DNA from: Lysobacterales bacterium UBA2790
GTDB taxonomy: Bacteria; Pseudomonadota; Gammaproteobacteria; Xanthomonadales; Xanthomonadaceae
Direction of reading: 5' to 3'
Length of the DNA: 18,841 bases
Assembly: GCA_002352135.1 (NCBI GenBank)
Contig: DEHW01000017.1
Coordinates: 1,109-19,949, forward strand
A program made the position numbers and the translations under genes. The notes below the pieces were generated by a model. It worked only from the letters and a program-made list of their open reading frames with translations. It was not told the origin of the DNA and did not search any database. Numbering within the stretch: position 1 is the first letter of the stretch; every line of letters starts with the position of its first letter. Positions 1 to 6,220 of this stretch are shown one piece after another.

Positions 1-505
1 CGAGTTTGAACTTGCCCTCGATGCGGTCAATCGTGATTTCAATGCCGCGGATCGCACCCAAAAGCGCCGCGATGTAGTCCGGCGGCGCCTCATCGATGGA
101 CCAGGGTTGTGGCATGGACGCCTCATGCTGCGCAGTCAATCCTTGCAGAAAGGTGCGCTTCCAATCAGCGTCGTCAATGACACGCAAACGTCCATGCACC
201 TGTACCACGGCATAGTTCCAGGTCGGCACCTCACGCCCGGTCTGATGTTTGCTCGGATACCAACCGGGGCTGACATAGCCATGTGGCCCATGGAACACCA
301 CCAGTACCGCAGCGCCGTCGCGCTGCGCCAGGTCATTCGCTGCAGCCACGTGACCCTGCAAGCACGCAGAGCTCAATCGCAGCGGCAAATGGTCCGCCAC
401 CAGCCCGTCATCGCCGTGAATGATGACGCTGGCAAAGGGATGCGCCTGAATGAAGTCGTGCAGCACTTCAAGGCGCGTCTCTCGGAAGGCAGCGGGCTGA
501 TACAT
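1..505 (-). CDS. paiB: PaiB-family FMN-binding regulator-like protein (C-terminus off window)
   Basis: An open frame runs from ATG at 505 down to the window edge, giving 168 residues and no stop. It matches the PaiB family, split-barrel flavin-binding proteins named after the Bacillus subtilis negative regulator of sporulation and protease genes. Family landmarks seen here are the N-terminal MYQPAAFRE, AHPFASVIIHG near 21-31, DHLPLRL near 39-44, YVSPGWYPSK at 77-86, VPTWNYAVVQVHG near 93-105, and RGIEITIDRIEGKFKL at the cut edge. That last stretch normally precedes a short C-terminal end, so only some tens of residues are probably missing. The start lies 6 nt past the argF' stop, so the two genes are probably cotranscribed; no good Shine-Dalgarno is visible. 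The family is recognised with confidence. Whether this copy regulates transcription or acts as a flavin enzyme cannot be said. Confidence 0.85.
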   Translation of the reverse strand, partial: MYQPAAFRETRLEVLHDFIQAHPFASVIIHGDDGLVADHLPLRLSSACLQGHVAAANDLAQRDGAAVLVVFHGPHGYVSPGWYPSKHQTGREVPTWNYAVVQVHGRLRVIDDADWKRTFLQGLTAQHEASMPQPWSIDEAPPDYIAALLGAIRGIEITIDRIEGKFKL

Positions 506-511
506 GGTCGA

Positions 512-1546
512 TCAGATCTGCGCGATCAGCTTCGCCATCACTGCTTTCTGCACATGCAGGCGATTTTCCGCCTCGTTGATCGCAATGCAGCGTGGCGAAT
601 CCATCACCGCATCGGTGGCCTTCACATTGCGGCGCAGTGGCAAGCAGTGACTGAACACACCGTTGTTGGTCAGCGACATCTTCGCCTCATCCACCATGAA
701 ATGCTGGAACTGGTCGCGAATCGGCTTTTCCGGTGCCCAGTTACCAAAGAAGGGCAGCGCACCCCAGCTCTTGGCGTAGACCACGTCCGCCCCGGCATAG
801 GCGCTGGCGATGTCGTGACTGACCGTCAACGAACCACCACTTTCCGCAACGTTTTGCGCCGCCCAGCCCATGTAGCGCTCGTCCAAAACGTAATCGGGTG
901 TGGGACACAGCAAGGTCACGTCCATGCCCAAACGCGTGGCAATGGTCAGGGCCGAATTGGCGACAGCGGTATTCAAGGGCTTGGGGTGATAGGTCCAGGT
1001 CAGCACATACTTCTTGCCACGCAGATCGGTGGTGCCAAAGTGCTCCTGCAAGGCCAGCGCGTGGGCCAACTCCTGACAGGGATGGGTGATGGTTTCCATG
1101 TTGATCACTGGCACGGGAGAGTATTTGGCGAACGACTTCAGCACGATGTCTTCGCGGTCATAGGCCCAGTCCACGAACTTTGGGAACGCCCGAACGCCGA
1201 TCAGATCGACGTAGCGCCCCAGAACTTGGGCCACTTCGGCGATGTGCTCTTCGGTGTCACCATCCATGACCGTACCCATATTGAACTCAATCGGCCAAGC
1301 GTCCTTGCCCGGTTGCAAGACGACGGCATGCCCACCCAACTGGAAGGCACCCAATTCGAAACTGGTGCGCGTGCGCATCGAGGGGTTGAAGAACACCAGC
1401 GCAATGGAACGCCCTTTCAGTTGGTCGCCGAGCTTGCTGCGCTTGAACGCGGCGGCACTCGTTAGCAGCGTGTCGAGATCAGGACGGCTCCAATCCTGGG
1501 TGTTCAAGAAATGGGTCAACGGGGATGCGCTCATCGGCAGTCTCAT
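512..1546 (-). CDS. argF': N-acetylornithine carbamoyltransferase (Xanthomonas-type AOTCase)
   Basis: This enzyme transfers the carbamoyl group of carbamoyl phosphate to N-acetylornithine, giving N-acetylcitrulline, the alternative arginine route of xanthomonads. The 344-residue product (340 if the second ATG at 1534 is used) carries the carbamoyl-phosphate loop SMRTRTS at 56-62, KDAWPIEFN at 81-89, DGDTEEH near 95-101, HPCQELAHAL, and HCLPLRRNVKATD. W84, E99 and K309 align with W77, E92 and K302 of the Xanthomonas enzyme. In that family the glutamate selects acetylated ornithine and the lysine is carboxylated. This favours AOTCase over ordinary ornithine or succinylornithine carbamoyltransferase. 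The first residues before THFLNTQDW vary, so the exact start is uncertain and neither ATG has a clear ribosome site. A strong intrinsic terminator ends about 20 nt upstream, which suggests attenuation. A paiB-like gene follows after 6 nt. Confidence 0.95.
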   Translation of the reverse strand: MRLPMSASPLTHFLNTQDWSRPDLDTLLTSAAAFKRSKLGDQLKGRSIALVFFNPSMRTRTSFELGAFQLGGHAVVLQPGKDAWPIEFNMGTVMDGDTEEHIAEVAQVLGRYVDLIGVRAFPKFVDWAYDREDIVLKSFAKYSPVPVINMETITHPCQELAHALALQEHFGTTDLRGKKYVLTWTYHPKPLNTAVANSALTIATRLGMDVTLLCPTPDYVLDERYMGWAAQNVAESGGSLTVSHDIASAYAGADVVYAKSWGALPFFGNWAPEKPIRDQFQHFMVDEAKMSLTNNGVFSHCLPLRRNVKATDAVMDSPRCIAINEAENRLHVQKAVMAKLIAQI

Positions 1547-1565
1547 GGTGGAGGCAACGAAGTCG

Positions 1566-1601
1566 AAAAAACACGAAAGCCCAGCACTGGGCTGGGCTTT
1601 C
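1566..1601 (-). terminator. Intrinsic terminator / candidate attenuator before argF'
   Basis: On the minus strand there is a perfect 11-bp inverted repeat: GAAAGCCCAGC at 1601-1591, loop CCAGT at 1590-1586, and GCTGGGCTTTC at 1585-1575. It is followed by GTG and then six T (1571-1566). CAC/GTG pairing can extend the stem past one bulged base. This is a canonical Rho-independent terminator that works only leftward, since the plus-strand side has no T-run. It ends 20 nt before the argF' ATG, leaving almost no room for a promoter in between. It either regulates argF' by attenuation or ends transcripts from the glycine-zipper gene, or both. Confidence 0.85.
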
Positions 1602-1630
1602 CGTGAGTCATTTGCATGACAGCGTGCGGT

Positions 1631-1675
1631 TTACCCAGCGAAGCGGGAATCCGGTCGGCGCGCGCGCGAGGTCAT
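1631..1675 (-). CDS. Candidate Arg-rich leader peptide of argF'
   Basis: A 14-codon frame starts with ATG at 1675 and ends with TAA at 1633-1631. It encodes MTSRARRPDSRFAG, with four Arg in 14 residues, and Arg is the end product of the downstream gene's pathway. An in-frame ATG at 1687 would give an 18-residue version. Its last codons (GCT GGG) can pair with the CCCAGC of the 5' arm of the terminator at 1566-1601, as in ribosome-mediated attenuators. Weak points: no clear Shine-Dalgarno, and CGC/CGA codons arise easily by chance in this GC-rich DNA. This is a candidate, not an established gene. Confidence 0.35.
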   Translation of the reverse strand: MTSRARRPDSRFAG

Positions 1676-1700
1676 ACCAGCGGCCATGTAGGCGCTGCTC

Positions 1701-1729
1701 AGAACATCGGCGTGGGCGGACACTGTCAA
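1701..1729 (-). promoter_or_regulatory. Possible sigma70 promoter for the argF' leader
   Basis: On the minus strand TTGACA (1729-1724), a perfect -35, is followed after 17 nt by TGTTCT (1706-1701), a weak -10. Transcription would begin near 1694, just before the Arg-rich mini-ORF and about 125 nt ahead of the terminator T-run. I saw no clear ArgR-type operator. Confidence 0.45.
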
Positions 1730-1792
1730 CATGGGCAGGATGGTTGCACAGGCATCTTGCGCGCTGCAATACGCTTCGTATGAGTTTTGGGC

Positions 1793-2332
1793 TTATTCGA
1801 CCGGGGTGACTTCAACGCGAACGCGCAGATTGTTGCCCGGATCATAAGGAAGTCGGGCGTAGTAGACCTCGTCCTTCAAGCGATATTCGACATCGTAGCC
1901 ATTGATGCGGCGCTCTTCGCGCTCGACATCGACCGTGTAGCAACGCCGTTCGACGTCCTCATACTGCCGATTCGGTCCGTTCCTGCGATCCACATCGCGT
2001 CCGATGGCACCACCTGCGATGGCACCTGCCACCGTGGCAGCACGGCGACCGTCACCGCCACCGACCTGATTACCGATAGCCCCGCCAATGATGGCACCAA
2101 TCACCGCACCCGCCGTGCCGTTGTCGCGTTCACGTACCACGACACGCTCATCACTGCACTCTTCCTGCGGCTCGGTGTAACGCACCGTCTCGTAGACAGG
2201 AACCGCACTCAGCACCGTTGCATAGGTATAGCGGACACTCTCGCCTCGCACGGCGCTGCCGGACTGCGCGCCGACCAGCGAAGAAAAACAGAGCGCCAGC
2301 CCCGCCAACACCCAGAAGAACGACCTCGACAT
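1793..2332 (-). CDS. Exported glycine-zipper 2TM domain protein
   Basis: This is a 179-residue protein of unknown specific function. ATG at 2332 is preferred because it begins a typical signal peptide (MSRSFFWVLAGLALCFSSLVGAQS, cut likely after AQ or nearby) and has GAGG 8 nt upstream. A frame opening at 2422 adds 30 residues that do not look like a protein start. After the signal come a Tyr/Val-rich segment and the glycine-zipper core at about residues 71-115, with G/A-rich IGAIIGGAIGNQVGGG and VAGAIAGGAIG separated by GRR. The C-terminal part is charged and Tyr/Arg-rich. This resembles the Rickettsia 17-kDa antigen / glycine-zipper family, which is envelope-associated. There is no lipobox cysteine, so it is probably periplasmic or outer-membrane-associated rather than a lipoprotein. 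It is divergent from cysS across a 175-nt gap. Confidence 0.8.
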   Translation of the reverse strand: MSRSFFWVLAGLALCFSSLVGAQSGSAVRGESVRYTYATVLSAVPVYETVRYTEPQEECSDERVVVRERDNGTAGAVIGAIIGGAIGNQVGGGDGRRAATVAGAIAGGAIGRDVDRRNGPNRQYEDVERRCYTVDVEREERRINGYDVEYRLKDEVYYARLPYDPGNNLRVRVEVTPVE

Positions 2333-2494
2333 GACACGCACCTCTGCTTTCTCACGAATGCCGGACACAGGACCCAGCGACAACGACCTGATGCCGATTG
2401 GAGCACTGCGGCGCTGAATCATGGCTTTAGATTTTCGTTAAATCCAGTCATTCCCCGGCCTGATCGCGCACTTTGGAGCAAGGGAGCGTCGCGC

Positions 2495-2500
2495 TACACT
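2495..2500 (+). promoter_or_regulatory. -10 box close to the cysS start (possible leaderless mRNA)
   Basis: TACACT lies 7 nt before the cysS ATG at 2508, and no Shine-Dalgarno sits at a usable distance; the nearest purine run, AGGGAG, is over 20 nt away. A weak -35 candidate (TTTGGA, 2472-2477) is 17 nt upstream. Transcription would begin at or near the ATG, giving a leaderless message. Confidence 0.4.
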
Positions 2501-2507
2501 CGCGCTC

Positions 2508-3914
2508 ATGGAAATCAAACTCTTCAACAGTCTGACGCGCCGCGTCGAAACCTTCACTCCCCTGCATCCTGACCGCGTGACGTTCTACATTTGCGGACCG
2601 ACGGTCTACAACTACGCCCATATCGGCAATGCGCGTGGTCCGGTGGTGTTTGGCGTGCTGGTCGATGCACTGCGCCGCCACTTTGGCAAGGTCGACTACG
2701 CCCGCAACATCACTGATGTGGATGACAAGATCAATGCTGCCGCGTTGGAGCAGGGGGTTCCCATCGCGGCCATCACGGATCGCTTTGCCGCCATCTATCG
2801 CGAGGACATGAGCGCACTTGGCGTGAAGCTGCCCGATATCGAACCCGCCGCCACCGCCCACATTCCGCAGATGGTTCGCATGATCGAGCAACTCATCGCC
2901 GCTGGGCATGCCTACGCCGCCGAAGGGCATGTGCTTTTCGCGGTCAGCAGCTACCCGGCCTACGGGCAACTCTCACGACGTTCCACCGACGAAATGCTTG
3001 CCGGAGCACGGGTGGAAGTGGCGCCCTACAAGCGCAACGCGGGCGACTTCGTGCTTTGGAAGCCGTCGACATCTGAGCTTCACGGCTGGGAAAGTCCTTG
3101 GGGACGCGGTCGGCCGGGTTGGCACATCGAATGCTCCGCCATGTGCGAGGCGCACCTTGGCGAAACCATCGACATTCATGCGGGTGGCGTCGATCTGCAG
3201 TTTCCGCATCACGAGAACGAGATCGCGCAGAGTGTTTGTGCTCATGGCGGCAAACCCTTTGCGCGCTTCTGGCTGCACAACGGCATGCTGACCTTTGACG
3301 GATCCAAGATGTCGAAGTCCGTCGGCAATATCCGCACCGTGCACGAACTGATCCGTAAGCAACCGCCGGAAGCACTGCGCCTGGCCTTGCTCTCGGCGCA
3401 TTATCGCCAACCGCTCGACTGGTCGGACGCGCTCATCGAACAGAGCGTGAGAACGCTGGATCGACTGTACGGTACGTTGCGGGATTTGCAGGACGTTGAG
3501 AGCGATGAATGCTGCGCCATACCGGAAACGGTCGAAGCCGCGCTGTGCGACGATCTGAACACACCACTGGCCCTTGCCGAACTGCAGCAGATCGCGACAC
3601 GTGCGCGGCAGTGCCAGCTTTCACTTGCCAGCGCGGACAGCCCAGAAAATCGCCAGGCGGCGAAGCAAAACAAATCCCAACTGCTGGCCGCTGGACGCGC
3701 ATTGGGGCTGCTGCAGCAAGCACCGGCCGAGTGGTTTGGTCGCGGTGGCAATAGCGATGATGATGCACGCATTCAGGCTTTGGTGGATTCGCGCACGTCG
3801 GCCAAGCAAACCCGCGATTTCGCATTGGCCGACGCCATTCGCAAACAACTGCTGGACGAAGGCATCGCCATCGAAGACACGCCGCAGGGCGCACGCTGGA
3901 AACGGGTGGGATGA
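2508..3914 (+). CDS. cysS: Cysteinyl-tRNA synthetase
   Basis: A class I synthetase that charges tRNA-Cys with cysteine in the cytosol. The product has 468 residues, close to the 461 of E. coli CysRS. The HIGH-type signature is AHIGN at 37-41 and KMSKS lies at 267-271. The catalytic zinc ligands are C29, C209, H234 and E238; the last three fall at exactly the E. coli numbers. Cysteine discrimination depends on this zinc. The C-terminal helical and anticodon-binding part is complete. The ATG follows a -10-like box by only 7 nt with no ribosome site. The stop overlaps the next start as ATGA, so cysS, the sufE-like gene and the DUF885 gene are probably one operon, linking cysteine charging with cysteine-sulfur use. 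Confidence 0.98.
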   Translation: MEIKLFNSLTRRVETFTPLHPDRVTFYICGPTVYNYAHIGNARGPVVFGVLVDALRRHFGKVDYARNITDVDDKINAAALEQGVPIAAITDRFAAIYREDMSALGVKLPDIEPAATAHIPQMVRMIEQLIAAGHAYAAEGHVLFAVSSYPAYGQLSRRSTDEMLAGARVEVAPYKRNAGDFVLWKPSTSELHGWESPWGRGRPGWHIECSAMCEAHLGETIDIHAGGVDLQFPHHENEIAQSVCAHGGKPFARFWLHNGMLTFDGSKMSKSVGNIRTVHELIRKQPPEALRLALLSAHYRQPLDWSDALIEQSVRTLDRLYGTLRDLQDVESDECCAIPETVEAALCDDLNTPLALAELQQIATRARQCQLSLASADSPENRQAAKQNKSQLLAAGRALGLLQQAPAEWFGRGGNSDDDARIQALVDSRTSAKQTRDFALADAIRKQLLDEGIAIEDTPQGARWKRVG

Positions 3915-4372
3915 GTACATCACCATTTCCCATCGAACCAACCTGCATCGCGGCTCAAGAGGCGATCGCGGAAGAGTTTGGTTTTTTTTCGGACTGGTCC
4001 GAGCGCTACCAGTACCTCATCGACCTCGGTAAGAAGTTGCCCAGCTTCCCGGAGGCATGGAAAACCGAAGCCAATCGGCTGACCGCCTGCCAATCCATGG
4101 TCTGGGTGGTGATCGAGAACAAGGGTGACCGGATGTTCATCCACGCGACCAGCGATTCGACCATCGTGTCCGGGCTGATCTATCTGGCGCTAAGGGTCTA
4201 TTCGGGACGGACGGCCGGGGAAATCACTGCCACCGAACCGGACTACATCACCCGAATCGGTCTTGCCAAGCATCTCTCGCCGACACGAAGCAATGGACTT
4301 GCCGCCTTGCTCGCCATGATCCGTGAACACGCGAAACGACTTCTGGCGTCACAAGGACAAAGCCTCGCATGA
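3911..4372 (+). CDS. sufE: SufE-family sulfur acceptor protein
   Basis: SufE proteins accept persulfide sulfur from a cysteine desulfurase such as SufS (or CsdA for the paralogue CsdE) and pass it to Fe-S assembly or other sulfur users. The 153-residue product shows the family layout: an N-terminal helical part with [18 protein letters not shown] near 27-44, the active-site loop with C60 in [10 protein letters not shown], then the acidic and hydrophobic [14 protein letters not shown] segment and the late SPTRSNGL motif. GCQS is usual and here the residue before the cysteine is Ala, a mild change. No sufS or csdA neighbour is in the window, so sufE versus csdE cannot be settled. It overlaps cysS and the DUF885 gene by ATGA at both ends, implying translational coupling. 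Confidence 0.88.
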   Translation: MSTSPFPIEPTCIAAQEAIAEEFGFFSDWSERYQYLIDLGKKLPSFPEAWKTEANRLTACQSMVWVVIENKGDRMFIHATSDSTIVSGLIYLALRVYSGRTAGEITATEPDYITRIGLAKHLSPTRSNGLAALLAMIREHAKRLLASQGQSLA

Positions 4373-6120
4373 ACCTTCGACCGCTGTGCGCTGCGTTGCT
4401 GACCTGTCTGGTCGCACCATCAACCGTGCTGTCGAATGATCAGACGATCAATGCGCAAGCTTGGCTTCCGACGCCCGAGGATCACGCGCCCACACCGCAA
4501 CGCATTGCCCCGCTACTGAATCGCTATCAGGCTGATCTCTACAGCCTTTTGCATATCCACGACATTGAATGGGGGTCGGGCCGCGCGGCTGCGCTGGATG
4601 CCTTCTATCAGGCATGGCAGGAACGCTTGGGTGCCGTCGAATTCGACACACTCGAACTGGAAGACCGCATCGATTGGACCCTGTGGCGTGATGAATTGCG
4701 CAATCAGCGTCGCCTGCTGGGCTTCCAACAGCAGCGCCTGCAGGAGGTGCTCCCCCTGCTGCCCAGTATCGAAGCAGTAATGGCGCTTGCCGAAGCCAGA
4801 CGCGCGCTTGCTCAAGCCGATGGACAGCACAGCGCCGAAGTTCTCGAAGCCGCTCGCGCTGAAACGGAGCGCCTGCGCAAGAACATCGACGCAGAGACGA
4901 CGGAACTCAGCACGTTCACGCCAGCGCAAGCGCAACGCGCGGTGCGTATTCTCAACGCCACGCTGACATCCATACGTGATTGGCATGCACATCAGGATGG
5001 CTTCGACCCGGCTTTTTCCTATTGGACGCGCGAACCCTTCAAGGCCTACGTCGAATCCACCGAGGCACTGATCAAGGACATCCAACGCAAACTGGTTCAC
5101 AGCGACGACACGGAAGTCATCATTGGCGACCCGATCGGACGGGATGCCCTGCTGGCGGAACTGGACGCCGCGCGAATTCCTTACTCCCCCGAGCGCTTGC
5201 TGACTATTGCTGAGCGCGAGCTGGCCTGGTGCCGCAAGGAAATGCGGCAAGCGGCCAAGGAAATGGGGTTCGAGCGCTGGCAGGATGCGCTGGAGGCAGT
5301 CAAGCAGGACTCGCCTGCACCGGGACGACAGCCTGATCTGGTCGTCCAGTTGGCGGACGAAGCGATCCACTATGTCACCGAAAATCAGCTGGTAGCCGTA
5401 CCCATGCTGTCGCGCCGCGACTGGCGCATGAACATGCTCAGTCCGCAGGCACAACTCGAAGCGCCGTTCTTTCTGGGTGGCGAGGATGTCTGGGTGGCCT
5501 ACCCGCACGACAGCATGCCGCAACACAAGAAGCACATGGCCTTGCGCGGCAATAACCGGCATTTCTCACGTGCGGTGGTTCATCACGAACTGATTCCCGG
5601 CCATCACCTGCAGCACTTCTACAACAGTCGCTATCAGGCACATCGACAACTGTTTGCCACGCCATTCTGGACCGAAGGGTGGGCTCTGTACTGGGAAATG
5701 TTGCTGTACCAGCGCGGATTTGCGCAGTCGCCGGAAGATCGTATTGGCATGCTGTTCTGGCGCAGCCATCGCGCGGCGCGTATCCAGTTCAGTCTGGCGT
5801 TCCATCTTGGCAAGATGAGTCCGCAGCAAGCGGTGGACTTTCTGGTCGACGAGGTAGGTCACGAACGCGAGAACGCGGCGGCCGAGGTGCGCCGCTCATT
5901 CAATGGTGACTGGTCAGCGCTTTATCAGGCGGCGTACATGCTCGGCGGCTTGCAGTTCATCGCCTTGCGCAAGGAAATGGTCGACAGCGGACGCATGAGC
6001 GATCTGCAGTTCCACGACCAGATCCTGCGCGGCGGACCCATGCCGGTGGATCTGGTACGCGCCAGGCTGCAAGGACAACTCACCGACCCCGACACGCGGT
6101 GGCGCTTTGACGACAACTGA
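4369..6120 (+). CDS. DUF885-family exported protein, putative zinc metallopeptidase
   Basis: This is a 583-residue member of the DUF885 family. The N-terminus ([22 protein letters not shown]) looks like a signal peptide and there is no lipobox, so a periplasmic location is likely. The middle is largely helical. The probable metal site is HHELIPGHHLQ at 405-415, the family's HExxPGHH form of the zinc-peptidase motif, with H406, E407 and H412 as ligand and catalytic candidates. It is followed by WTEGWALYWE, in which E436 is a likely third ligand. This arrangement suggests a gluzincin-like carboxypeptidase or oligopeptidase, but the substrate is unknown. The start overlaps the sufE-like stop as ATGA, so it is cotranscribed with cysS and sufE; a functional link is not obvious. 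The gene is intact and ends 100 nt before the convergent dksA stop. Confidence 0.88.
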   Translation: MNLRPLCAALLTCLVAPSTVLSNDQTINAQAWLPTPEDHAPTPQRIAPLLNRYQADLYSLLHIHDIEWGSGRAAALDAFYQAWQERLGAVEFDTLELEDRIDWTLWRDELRNQRRLLGFQQQRLQEVLPLLPSIEAVMALAEARRALAQADGQHSAEVLEAARAETERLRKNIDAETTELSTFTPAQAQRAVRILNATLTSIRDWHAHQDGFDPAFSYWTREPFKAYVESTEALIKDIQRKLVHSDDTEVIIGDPIGRDALLAELDAARIPYSPERLLTIAERELAWCRKEMRQAAKEMGFERWQDALEAVKQDSPAPGRQPDLVVQLADEAIHYVTENQLVAVPMLSRRDWRMNMLSPQAQLEAPFFLGGEDVWVAYPHDSMPQHKKHMALRGNNRHFSRAVVHHELIPGHHLQHFYNSRYQAHRQLFATPFWTEGWALYWEMLLYQRGFAQSPEDRIGMLFWRSHRAARIQFSLAFHLGKMSPQQAVDFLVDEVGHERENAAAEVRRSFNGDWSALYQAAYMLGGLQFIALRKEMVDSGRMSDLQFHDQILRGGPMPVDLVRARLQGQLTDPDTRWRFDDN

Positions 6121-6152
6121 CATCGTTGATCGCCCGCCTTCATCGCTCAAAC

Positions 6153-6185
6153 AAAAAGGCACGCGCCCTTGCGTTGCGCGTGCCT
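6153..6185 (-). terminator. Intrinsic terminator of the dksA-like gene
   Basis: A perfect 10-bp inverted repeat, AGGCACGCGC (6157-6166) with GCGCGTGCCT (6176-6185), has a 9-nt loop. Read leftward the stem runs into TTTTTGTTTG, a U-tract, so it serves the minus-strand dksA-like gene, whose stop is 35 nt upstream. There is no T-run on the plus side, so it is a poor terminator for the DUF885 operon. Confidence 0.88.
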
Positions 6186-6220
6186 GATGTCGGCCCAGCA
6201 AAGCGGGCAATCGGCGAGGA

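Noticed and set aside
1241..1300. argF' as an ordinary ornithine or a succinylornithine carbamoyltransferase
   Set aside because: The Trp and Glu substrate-loop residues match the acetylornithine enzyme of Xanthomonas.
107..1465. A 452-codon plus-strand open frame opposite argF' and paiB
   Set aside because: It is antisense to two clearly recognised genes, has no family resemblance and ends arbitrarily; it is a GC-rich shadow.
4513..5562. A 349-codon minus-strand frame inside the DUF885 gene
   Set aside because: It is antisense to a gene with intact family motifs and has no recognisable protein features.
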